From Rotaria macrura (lineage: Eukaryota > Rotifera > Eurotatoria > Philodinida > Philodinidae): a stretch of DNA of 64,000 nt. The position numbers were made by a program, and so were the translations under genes. Below, piece after piece: positions 47,627 through 59,294 of the stretch. The stretch is taken from the NCBI GenBank assembly GCA_900239685.1, contig OENT01000017.1, forward strand, positions 248,001 through 312,000, given 5' to 3'. The notes below the pieces were generated by a model. It saw only the letters and a program-made list of their open reading frames with translations, was not told where the DNA came from and did not search any database. Position 1 is the first letter of the stretch. Each line of letters opens with the position of its first letter.

Positions 47627-50237
47627 TCATTTCACACTTCGATATTGAAGAGTTTGAATTGAACATTCTGAACGTAGTATAAACACTTCATGATCATTAA
47701 CAATACATAAATGTTTTCCTTCATCTAATAATTGTTTTCTTATCGATTCATTTGTATCGAGATTAATAAGAATAAGTTGCATAGGTTCAGCAAGTATCAT
47801 AAACATATTTTCTTCATAACAACATTTTATATCATAAACATGTGTACAATGATATAATGACATTTCTTTGACACATGTCATGGTTTCTAGATCGTAAAAG
47901 TAGACATGAATATTTTGTTCATTTTCAATTTGATGCGGATTATTTATTGTTGATAGAACTTCAGTTTTTTTAACAATAGCTAATAAATTTTTATTTAAAC
48001 AAAAACCATGAAAACCAAGTGGAATTAAATCATGTTGAATATGATTGTCATAGTGACGTAAACGTTGACCCGATCGACGATCATATAGATCAATTGAAAC
48101 ACTTTGATGTTCAACCATGTATACATACCAACCAGTCGAATGCGATGATATGCGTACATGTTGAAGTGATAAACCACGAAAATTAATTAATTTATTGATT
48201 TGTGGTGCATGTTCATTGGTATACGGATTCGTATCATAGGGATAACATAGTGAATAGAGACCTAAATTACCCACACTAAAATAAACAAAATAAAATCTCA
48301 ATATGTTTTCAAGATCGAACTCGTTTATTATACACTCACTTGAAGAGATCAAAAAAATCTTAGTTTAGTGTTGCATTGATTCAGACATGCAATAAAATCG
48401 AGTATGAAAAATATTCAAGATTCAAATGTGACGCAAATGAAATCTTTTAATCGAAGTCAAGACTCGGTATCAAAAATTGAAATCCACTAATTCTACAAGG
48501 ACTTTATAATATTTCAATTTTTGACGCATATTACTATAACACAAGGACAACATGTGTAGTACCAATGACGTTTGTCACATCGTCTTTCACTAGGTTTTGA
48601 AAAATCGCAACCATAATCAGATACTTTTTATGGAATGTGACAACAAACTTTTGCGCTATTCAAAGTTTTGTCTTCTTTTGAATGGTGTGTGCTAATTTAA
48701 TCTAGGCTGGACTATTTACCATTTCATAGCTTGTTCTCTCATTCTACATTCATCTAGTGTTTAGAACAGCATTTGAAATAATACCGATACTATAAGAAAA
48801 ACATTCAACATACATTTTTTTACATCATTTTGTCCATTGCTTTAGAATTAGAAGTCAATGTTAACTTATGAATTACATTTGTTTTTTTTTTCTAAATTAT
48901 TCTAATACATAAATCATTTTCGATTGAGTATTTTAGTCAATTGTAGAAAATATTTATTTCAAATGAAACCAAATATATTCTCTATAACTTACATAAGATA
49001 GAATTTACTCCATGGACACCATGTTATATCCCAAAGACGAACATTATTTGCTGTTATTGGAGCTAATAAACGATAAACTTTAGCACTTGATAAATTAACA
49101 CCTGAAACTGTTGAATAATTCAGAAAATTTTTTTCAATAACATATGAAAGTATAGTACGCCCATTCGATGCAATCATATCACATGGATAAGCTAATACAA
49201 TACTTGGACCAAACTTAAAATTACTTAAATGACTAACATTTAATGCACCAATACTATTATTACAACTATGATCACTATTTTTGCCTGAATCAATTGTTAT
49301 TGTTGATGATGAAACATTAACATTAGAATTTAGAATTTTATTTGATACATTCTCCAATGATGATAATGGCAATGTTTCTAATAAATGAGTTGATGACATA
49401 GAAGAAAATTCTTCTGTTAAATACGATAGTAAATTATCAAGGTCACGTGGAGGTGAAAGAACCAGTTTTGTTAATCGATTATTACATTGTTCTAATTCAC
49501 TTGAAAATACATCATGAGTTTCTGATGTATTTCCATGATATAGAAGACTTTTTGTTCGCATATATTGTATTCTATCAAGCATTTGTTGTAATTCAATCTA
49601 AAAGTAAAATTAGTCAAGGTTAATATAATCATCAAATAGAATTAGAAAGTCATTTTCTTACGTGAGAATATATTTCTCAGTGTATAGTAATATCCATTAG
49701 AATTCATCTTGTTTCTCTAGGAATGACGGGCAAAAAAAATGTTGACCTACATTTTTATATGCATAGTCAACTTTCACTGTTTATGTATGGGTTAGTTTCT
49801 TGGAATCCCGAAAGTTACGGTTATAAATAAGCAAGACAATGCGGAAGAGAAATCGATCTGTTTCTAGTTTCTAACAATTTTAGTAATGAAATTTTTTTAA
49901 AATTGGAACTGTTCTCTAGCTTTTTAAATTATATGCAGTACGTGTGAAGTTTACATGGTTTATTTTCTTTCGCTGTATGAGTTGCAGAGAAGATAAAATT
50001 TCTATGTTCTACAAATTTATAAATATTTGAAATTTATCTGAAACATACCTGTGCATTTATTGTTTGTTTTTCAATATCATTTCGACAAAATCGTCGAATT
50101 TGCATAAGTTGTTCAACTATTTTATTAAATGTTTGATTAATCGATTGATGTACATCTTCTTGTTGTATTTCAAGTAGTTTTTGTTTTTTAATTAAATCGT
50201 GTTCAAAATGATTAAATAATTCTATCATATTATTCAT
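47627..50237 (-). CDS. Beta-propeller protein, B-box family paralogue 3 (no zinc finger)
   Basis: Three exons, 50237-50049, 49597-48993 and 48275-47627, encode 480 residues; phases 0 and 2 agree. Residues 1-85 are a helical coiled-coil-like stretch (LIKKQKLLEIQQEDVHQSIN), corresponding to the coiled coil after the B-box in paralogue 1. The propeller part has LWDITWCPWSKFYLIVGNLG, GFCLNKNLLAIV and YDIKCCYEENMFMILAE, aligning with strands in paralogues 1 and 2. The zinc finger is absent and there is little room for an upstream exon, because SLIMP ends 233 bp upstream. The function is unknown. Confidence 0.75.
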
Positions 50238-50469
50238 AGTTGCATTTGTTTCTAATAATAATCATCGAGAATATCTGGAAAAATTTTAACAAAAGAAATC
50301 AATGAAATTTCATCGATTCTCTTAAATTTCCAACGAACGATAGAAAGCAGCAAAAACAAATTTAAAACATTCAGAATGTTTATTAAATGTTACACAATCC
50401 GATGAAACAAAACTACGACTTAACAAAAAAAAACAGATGTTCAACAAAATATCATGGTTTCACAAAAGT

Positions 50470-53400
50470 CTATGATATATTTTCAGTTGAAAAGCCTTTT
50501 TGTTCTTTTTCAACATAACATTTTGTTAACATATCAACATCAACTACTTGCACATGTATCATTTGTACATAATTAAATTTTGTTTCTCTTGGTACGTCAC
50601 TTTCCATAGTAGTTGTCTCTTTATTATTAACACTTTTATCTTCTTTAACTCGTTTATGTCGAATCATTAAACGTCTACTTAAATAATCACCGATCAATGA
50701 TATACTACCAACACGTACATATGTATTTAAACTTGGTAAAAATAATTCATAATCAAGTCTCATCGATTCGTACGAACGTAATTTATCCGATGAACAATTT
50801 ATAATTCGAAATGGTAAACGAAATTTTTCATATAAATTATGCATTAAACGTGTTAACTCCATGAATAGTTCATCTAAACTAGATGTTTGTTTAAAACGAT
50901 AAGAATTTTTATTTGTTAAACAATTTTTTAAATTGGAATTATATTCATTTTCACGTTCGATTGATGCATTCGATGATTCTAAATGAAAGTCTGTTAGTTC
51001 TTTATCAAGTAAAGGATCAGCAAAATTCTTTAAATGTGTATCACGTATATTGGTCATTGCTAATAGTTGAATCTTGTGTGTTTGCTCATTTTTAACATCA
51101 TACGTAGCACCCTGTGTAAATACATAATAAGGTAAATTTGTTTGTAAAAATGTCCGACGTACAAATGGAACAAGCAAAGATGCTAATGAACCGAGACCTG
51201 ACGTGATCAATGAACGTGAACGCGGATCATCTGAACTTTCAAATGTAGTCAATACATGACGACTTTCATTTATATTAGCACCTAGTGCTTCATAAATAAA
51301 TGGCTTTGCCATACTTATCGATGACATCTCTTGAAAACCTAATCTTGTTAATTCAGTACATATGAAATGTACCAATTCATGTTTATGTCTAGGAGCTTTA
51401 CCGAGCCAATAAGGTCCAAATTTTGAAACATCACTTTTTTCTACATGACATAGTTCATGCCACGTTTTAGAATTGAATGCATGTTTAACTATAGGTATAG
51501 ATGATTCATAGAGTATTATACCATTTGAGGGTTTAGCAGGTACGGCAATGTGTTGTGCTGCTGGTAGATGAAGACAAGCAACAATGAAACGTTGATCAAA
51601 TAAACGAAATTTTAAACGAAATTGTTCATAATGATGTTTTAAAGAATTGAATTCATTATCATTCATTACAGCTTCGCCACGCGCAAATAAAGAATCCTTT
51701 GTCAATGTTGATGAACTAAGAATCGATTCAATCCATGCATTATCAACACTTGAAACAATTTCAGATCCTTGTCGCATTTCACTTGAAAAAATAAACAAAC
51801 AAACAATGATTGTAACAGTACAGAAATTTGCTAAAGGAATATATTTGAGTATAGAAAAATCCTCGAATGAAAACCTATGGAAAAAATCATCAATAAAAAT
51901 TAAATGAGAGATTGTAGTTTATTTTCGAATTTAAAATATCTAAATTCTGACAATATTTGATTATTCAGATCCGTCTATGATATATACATAGAATATTTCT
52001 CATATTCATACAGTCACCATGATTTATTGTCGTTCTATAAAATATGAGTAAGAACAATTTCGAACTGATTAATTTCAAACTTATCTGAATTCATTTCAAG
52101 TGTAAAAATAGTCCCCACATATATTTAGTTCTGTTTTGAATAGCCTCCAGAAAATATTCTCCAATAAATGATAAGATCATAAAAAAATTAACTTGAGTGT
52201 AATTACAAGCTAATCAAAAAGAAAATGTTACTCCCATTGAAAACGAAATGATTTATTTTTTAGTGCAACATCTATTAAACCACTAAGACAAAAACATCAT
52301 TTACATTTGTCACATGAAGTAACTTGACAATTTATTTAACTTGAACTGATGAACAAATATTGATGAACATCTATTCGATATGTATATATGTATTGATTAT
52401 TTGCCTATTTGACTTACTAATCTAAATAAGATTGATTGTTTCTGTTCACTTCATGTTAATCTAAAAACAAAACTATCTATATATTTTTAGCAAAATATTT
52501 GTATATAATTTGAAGTTCAAAGTCATTTTTGTATCTTTCAAAACTGAAAATAATGAAGAACTCGTTCAAATAATATTTTAATCTATACTAACTATGATAT
52601 TTTATAATTTTAATAAGAATAAGAATATTTTGAATGATAAGTGTTTAATAAATGAGAGATTATTGAAGATATAATCTGAGAAGTGCTTACAGATATTCGG
52701 TTGTTATGTTGAGCGTAATATCACTTGTTAATATGCCGGCATTTGATTGTAATTTTTTCTTTCGTTTTTTCGTTTTATTGACATCTGTTTCATTAATATC
52801 TGTCATTGTTAAATCATGTATTTGTTTTTTCTCGTCACGTAATTTTTCTTGAATGTGATGAAGATCTCGTAGACGTCTGTATTCTTTTTTATCCTTTTGC
52901 CAACGTTGATAATCTGATGCAAGTTGATTTATATCCACCATTAGATTTCGTTGTTCACAGTTTTCTTTTAATAATTCAATATCACGAAAGATTTTCATTA
53001 GATGTAAATCAGGTAAAACTTGTTTTGGATAATCAGCAGCATTCAATGGATACAGAGCTAACAAGAAAAACAAAGCGACGGAAAAATAAAATAAAAACAA
53101 TGAAAGTTCATATGTTGCGTTTAACATCGTTTTACTGATAAGAAAATATGATTGCAGTCAAAAACAATTGATTGTATAATTAGAAAATGATATTTTTATG
53201 TCGTTAAATATTCTTACAGTATTCGAATTCGGTTTCAAGAGTTTCAAAATAGTATTTTATGAAAATTTCATATTTTCAAGTATGGATAGAGCAAACCTGT
53301 GATTGAATCACGTTCTTTATAGTTAAAATATTGGAATCAATGTCTTCAATCAAACAAGAACAAGCTAGATACATTCTACTTGAAAAAAGAAACAAATTTT

Positions 53401-54020
53401 GAAGTAAAATATAAAAAACCAATTGATTGTAATTCAATTCAGTCTATTGAATACGTAAAAGCTCTTTCGGATGAAGTTCTTTCATCTTGTGTTGACGATA
53501 GTCTATTCGCAGGAAAACATCGAACAAACAGATTCAAAATCAATTGTATTCTATTGAGTTACTATATTGATAATCGAATTTTTAACATGCTGTTATCTAT
53601 CTATGTACGTAGATTATTTCCGATATGGCACTGATAAATGATTTCACGCATTTCAATTTGCTTACTGTAAAGATTTTGAAATATTCTACAATAGACTACA
53701 ACTTTGCATAGCATCATTCAACTAGTTGTTCTCTTTCCCAGAAGAATTAGGTTTATCCATTGTACATTTGACCTCTGTGACTCAAGAAGTATCGGAAGTG
53801 GTAAAATCTTAACCTAGAATTTTACACACACTATCGTTTTCGTAAATGCTAATTAGTTCGACAATAGACAAAGACAAATAAACAAACCTGAACGTATATG
53901 ATCATTGTGTGATTTAGTGGTATATAAAAGATCTTCATTTGGAAATGTGTGACATATGGATAAACGATAGGATAATTGAGAAACTGAGCGTTGCAGACGC
54001 AGTAATTTGGATAAATACAT
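50470..54020 (-). CDS. SLIMP-type seryl-tRNA synthetase-like mitochondrial protein
   Basis: Exons 54020-53888, 53057-52691 and 51781-50470 encode 603 residues in phase. The first exon is an Arg-rich amphipathic mitochondrial presequence (MYLSKLLRLQRSVSQLSYRL) and ends ..HIRSA-LYPL, like the start of the SLIMP mature protein. Residues about 60-130 are the SerRS-type long antiparallel coiled coil. The rest is a class-II synthetase fold: FGPYWLGKAPRHKHELVHFI, then LPYYVFTQGATYDV where active SerRS has the FRxEAG motif 2, then LRSYESMRLDYELFLPSL and DYLSRRLMIRHK. Motif 2 lacks its Arg and Glu, so aminoacylation is unlikely. In insects SLIMP is essential, binds mitochondrial SerRS and affects LON protease; the same role here is inference. 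The ATG lies immediately after a TTCTTTCAG acceptor, 88 bp below the GTF3C2 stop. Confidence 0.85.
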
Positions 54021-54108
54021 CTGAAAGAATAACGTAACAATAGACTATTTATAAACAGATATTCATATATATATAGGAAAGCAGGAATATTTAAAGTTTG
54101 AAATTCTA

Positions 54109-57014
54109 CTATATTATTTTATTTTCTCGTTCATAGATAGTTATTGCATGATTTGCATACGATTGATTGAGTGGAAGAATAAAAAGTAAACCTGATTCAC
54201 CACCGAACGCGTGCCAACAGTATGAACCAAGATTTGGATTGAAACGAATCTAATTTATAAAAATGAATTCGTTTCTTGTTTCATTTATTTGAAATAAAGT
54301 CAAATATTACTTTATGTAATGCATTCAAATTATAACTTCCAGCCTTACTATAATCATCTTGTTTACTAACAAACTTTTGCTATAGAATAGAAAAACATCA
54401 AATTTTTTTTCCATGGAAAATAATTCTAGAAAAATTACATCACAACATAAATTTGTATCGAGATAATATTTGTCAACTAGATCTGTATAGGATGATTGTT
54501 CAAAAGTTGGCTCACCAGTTGTTTCAATAACTAGAATATAAAGAAAGAAAATTATTTTCTCGCAATGCTTAATTCAAACCAAAAGAATTCATAAGTTTAT
54601 ATCTCTAAAAATAGATTTTCATACATCGAACTTATCATTAGCAACAAGGGGGGCGCATGAATGTACTCTTAATTTTCTGAATTGAAAAATGGCGATTTTA
54701 AATGTTAATGTGATTCTTACTACATGCACCTATGAAATTATCAGACACCTATTGCTTTTAATCATAAGAAGATTTTCTGAGTCAAGGTGAGATAGTGATC
54801 AAAATACTGAAGACTAACTAAACTATCGACCCAACGTCTATACACTGATCTATATGGCAACTATATTTATTGAAGCATAGATTCACGTGATATTTGTTTA
54901 CGGTGTCGTATCGAAACAAGAATTCAATTAGAATGTGCCCAGTTTGTTTTTCTTGTGATACATTCTAATGCTTCAGTTTACACTTGCAGATTGTATAGTT
55001 AGTAACATTATATTGCTAATCAACATTAATATCGAATCAGAAGAAAAATGTAGTCGTTGTATTCACTGTGTTTTTCTCTTTGAAATGCTTCCAATATTGA
55101 AAAAAGCCATTACTTGATACGAATTTCATAAAGTTTGTTTAATGTAATACATGGAATATGTCGAAGAAATCTCGTAAAAAATGTAGTTTTCTTCTATTCT
55201 GTGCTCCTTAAAATGTCAACGGGTAAAAATAGTACTAGTGAAAGTGTTCTTTACAAGAAAATAATTAATAGTAAAAACCTTTTACTAATATGTTTCTCAT
55301 CGCCTTAAGTCATCTATTTTACAAAGGCATTATTCATGCGTTTCTTCATCGTTGCTTTCATACTGAATTCTCTCAGAAGATATGCGACGGAATCAAGCAA
55401 CTTTTCTTTCCATTTACTTGCATTAACATTTTATTTAGATAGTATTTTTTCATAGTGTTGAATAGTGGACGAGCATTCTTACTAATATCTGTATCTTCTT
55501 GTTTATCTGGTTTGACTATTGCATTTAAACTAAATAATTTCTAAAATAAACAATCTATTTGATGAAACAACAAGAAATGATTATTTTATTATCTTGTATT
55601 ACTAATCGATATTTCAATGAACATTCATTTTTTCTTGTCCATCGTACAAAATTCGTTACTCGAAAGAAATATACTTGACCTAGAATATAGAAATCAATAT
55701 TTTGATTAGGTACCAAAAAAACAAACACCAAAGAATTCTTTTTTCGTACCGTTCGAATCACATAGTAAAATTGAATCAAGCCATGGTGAATAATCTACAC
55801 TTAAAACATGATCAGGCGTCGATTGAAAATAAATGTGTTTCGGAAGATTATTCGTTTCAGGTTCATATGTCAGATAGGCACTTGTGCGCGCATACGATCT
55901 TGAATAGATATTAGAAAAGAAAAAGAAAATAATTAAATTAAATTCTACGTCTCTCAATTTCTTTGAACATACGGTGTAAATTCTTTGACACATAACAGAT
56001 CACCAGTTAACGATCTTATAACTGATTCCGTACCACTATTTTCAATATCAATTAAATGTTGAAAGTTATCATCAAAATCCCATACACTTCAAAGAAACAG
56101 ATTAGAAATAATTCTTTTTTCTTTTTATAAGCAAGAAGATTTCATATTGTTATTCACGTACGAGAATCGTTTGGCAATATTTGCAATAGTTAGAACAAGA
56201 TTCGAGGAGTCATTTAAAAATTTGATATCACGTATTGGTGTGTATGACGTTCGAAAATATCGAATTGGACATATAACTTTTTCCTGATCCGATTTCTAAA
56301 CATATTGAGAAAAAAGTGATATTATGATCTTTGTACATCTCTCTCTCTATATATATATGTGATTTTCTTCTTTACGATGTCTATTAAATGTGTTGCTTGT
56401 GTATTCACATGAAAAAGTGCAATAAAACCATTACTGTAACAAGTAGCAAGACGATTTGGATCATGTTTAGACCAATCAATAGCTAAACATTGTGCTTGAT
56501 TATTTAGCTCATTAGGTAGTAAGCGAATAGATTTCGTTGATTTATAAAATGACAGAATAGTACTTGATGATTCACATGAAGACGTCATGCGTTCGGAGAA
56601 TATTTTATATAAATGAACTGAACCTGAACTTGTACCAGCAGCTAAATAGGCTGCTGGTGAAGAACATGCTGGTGACCATTTTAACGACCATATAGCACCA
56701 CTATCATTCAATGTTATCAAACAAATAAGTTGATGACTTTTAGGTGTTAAATTTGCTTTCATATTTGATAAGTCAAACATCCATATTTGAATATAATTTT
56801 TATATGTATAAATTTCGTCATAGAAATGTTTCGGTATTAATGATGAACGTGAACAACCAACAGCTATATATTGATGTGTTGATGGACAATTTGATGTTGG
56901 CATTGGAAGCCAATCAAGAGATTGAATCGGACCAACACCAATATTTAATGTGAATACATTATTTTTATGTACAGTAGATTCGAATGGTTCAAGAATGGAA
57001 GGATCATCACCAGT
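54109..57014 (-). CDS. GTF3C2: General transcription factor 3C subunit 2 (TFIIIC110), 5' end unresolved
   Basis: WD40-type subunit of TFIIIC, which recognises internal promoters of tRNA genes for RNA polymerase III. Nine exons in phase: 57014-56376, 56295-56162, 56086-55973, 55898-55750, 55679-55603, 55540-55483, 54530-54439, 54379-54311 and 54249-54109, coding for 490 residues. Family landmarks: GPIQSLDWLP (compare GPLWALDWCP), GAIWSLKWSPA, QCLAIDWSKHDPNRLATCYS with NGFIALFHV, and IRFNPNLGSYCWHAFGGESG near the end (compare [20 protein letters not shown] in the human protein). The first visible exon starts after an acceptor in frame 0; N-terminal exons are not found in the next 1.1 kb. An in-frame Met (MPTSNCPST) at 56903 is too internal to be the natural start. 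A 950-bp intron precedes the eg exon at 54530. Confidence 0.85.
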
Positions 57015-58121
57015 CTAAATTTACGAAATAAAATAGTATACTTTATTTATATTGGAGAGAAAAAGGACGACGAACATATCTATGTTCGATTATTGATAAT
57101 TATTATATCACTGAAAATAGAATCTACAAATGATTACTCAAAATCTATATGTCATCATAATTTAAATTACTGTTACATATTCACATCAGTACATCCATAA
57201 ATATATGACAGCATAAGATGTTTGAAGATTCTTTACTGGTAAACTAACTATTAGAAATGCAAAGTTTTCGTCTAGACAAGAATATGATACATAAAACTGC
57301 AATCATATGGGAACATTTGTTTCAACTACCTAATAATCAATTCAGAATTTCCACGATGAAATCCTGAAATACACAATTTACCGATAATAGAGATTTGTAA
57401 GGTAACTTTAATATAGTGATAGTATTTCTATCGTTATACATCCCTTTGTTTCTTTTTTAGACTTCGTTGTACGAGTCATCGTGACATAGATATATGTATA
57501 TATTTCAATATACATGTCTTTTTTGGAAAATTTGGTTACAAGAGTTACTCTTGTTCGTTTCTCGTCATCCCTATTATTCGTCGTTTCTATTCTTTTGAAA
57601 TCAATAAAACATATTATTAACCTTTATAACACGATATATCTATAATGCAGTTGTAATACTTGACAATAATTTTTTGTTTTTTTCTTTGTAACTTGATACA
57701 GAAATATCTATTATTCTCACTTCTAAAATCTTCAACAGACTTTACTGAAAGGATTTTCTTAAAGAAAAGTTGAGTCACTACGAAATATTTGATGTATTCA
57801 AATATACCATTAACTACTTGCAGTTCATCTGCATATATTCAACATTTTCTACACTGTATATTGCATGAAGAAATTAACTTGTGTTCAATTTAAAAAACAA
57901 ACAGGATTCAAACTTCTATGATAGATATTTAGATAATGTTTCCTCTCACTACATCGACAAGCATATTTTATTTAAATTACGTCCAACTTTAGTCTACATG
58001 TGAAGTCATCATTGCAAGCAAAATTTGATCATATATGGACATCGATTTCAAATGGTGATATTTGACTTGTGTGATAGACTATGTGAAATATTTCTTAAAT
58101 ACTTATATTTATAGTATAGTG
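57015..58121. other. Gap between GTF3C2 and the AT-hook gene
   Basis: 1.1 kb without visible exons. It is either intergenic, or an intron carrying undetected short 5' exons of GTF3C2. A donor-like CAA-GTACGA in the last exon of the upstream gene (around 58144) would join in phase 0 to the GTF3C2 exon at 57014, so a fused transcript is formally possible. Confidence 0.4.
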
Positions 58122-59185
58122 TTAATCATCGAATCCTTCTCGTACTTGATATGTTGCGATAATAATGCTACATTTCATATTATTTCTCAAGTTAGTAATT
58201 TCAAGTTCGTAAATAGTATTTTTCTTATGCTGACGACTTTCTATTTCTAACTGTGAAATTCGAAATTCTTGTGTAGGTTCATCCTCCAAGGCAATGCTCT
58301 TTCCTGGTATATAAAAGACTAGAAAACTAAACAACTCATTGAATTCATGAAACGATGTCAATAGATTGAATCAGTTTAGTTTTACATACATTTTTGGAAA
58401 GTTGAATACGATAAATATCAAGTAAAACTTGTTCTGTCATTTTAGTATCTTGAATAAATTCTATTTTATTTTCATGATCAAGATAATCAATGGATAAATG
58501 TTGATTTTGATCGCGATGTTGTAATTTGAGTGATACATCAAATGCTGTTTCATTCAACGTCAATGGATGCTCTATGATTTAAAAAAGCATTAAAGAGCAT
58601 GTTTTTTTTAAAGCTAATAACAAAAAGAAAATCAATACGTGGCACAGGTCCATTATCAATTGTATTTCGATAGTTTCCCCATTTTTCTGTTTGATCTTTT
58701 GATTGAATAGCTACTGATTTACGTTTAGCAGCTGACGATCGACGATTTGTTATTTCAACATCTTCATCTGATTCATCGTCAACATCTTCATTGACATATT
58801 CTTCTTCACTACTAGCTTCTACGTCTATAATAGCATAAAAAAGAAACAATCATAATTCATGTCATCATGACAAAAATTTTTCGTTTGCGTAAACGTACAT
58901 TTCTTTTTTGTTTTAGCTACTTTTCTTTGTTCAACAATAACATGATTCATTGCTAATAAGTTTTCAATCTTAGGTATAATTACTGATAAATAAAATCATT
59001 AACAATTACAAATATTAACATAATCAAATTTATCTTACATTCATCATTCGTTTTATTTTCCTGAGTTTCATTATTAGGAATAATATTCGTTCTGGAAAAA
59101 GAAATATTTTAGTAGAAGTCTACATGATTTGTTTGTTTCTCACATACTTTCTCGGACGACCTCGTCTTTTTGGTAGTGGATCCAT
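58122..59185 (-). CDS. AT-hook acidic protein, possible CENP-C/Mif2-like
   Basis: Six exons, 59185-59148, 59091-59039, 58982-58899, 58824-58639, 58571-58386 and 58318-58122, sum to 744 nt (247 residues) with every phase matching. Residues 5-13 are an AT-hook (PKRRGRPRK), residues about 62-86 are acidic (VNEDVDDESDEDVEI), followed by NRRSSAAKRK...EKWGNYR, which resembles a degenerate CENP-C motif (RRSxR...YW). The C-terminal part aligns by eye with the CENP-C cupin: NVFFYIPGKSIALED with the 'VFYV' strand, and YELEITNLRNNMKCSIII with 'YNIKNLRNEESVLLF'. CENP-C links CENP-A nucleosomes to the kinetochore, and fungal Mif2 also has an AT-hook. At 247 residues this would be very short. The alternative is an N-terminal part of GTF3C2, which is also basic and acidic. 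The start lies 109 bp below the TTC16 stop. Confidence 0.5.
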
Positions 59186-59294
59186 TTCCTTCTTTTCCTT
59201 TTCTTTTCGAAAATCTAAAAAAATTACGGACGGTGTGTTTTTTATTTGTTCCCATTTAAAAAAATAGAAAAATAAGAGAAAAATAATAGAAAAA

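Noticed and set aside
53849-54040. 63-codon minus-strand frame starting MLRYSF
   Set aside because: It is a different frame of SLIMP exon 1 plus intron; the SLIMP frame encodes a good mitochondrial presequence and splices in phase.
55555-55602. GTF3C2 ending at the stop at 55555
   Set aside because: A GTAATA donor at 55602 and acceptor at 55541 give a 62-bp intron, keep phase and lead to further family-typical exons including the IRFNPNLGS segment.
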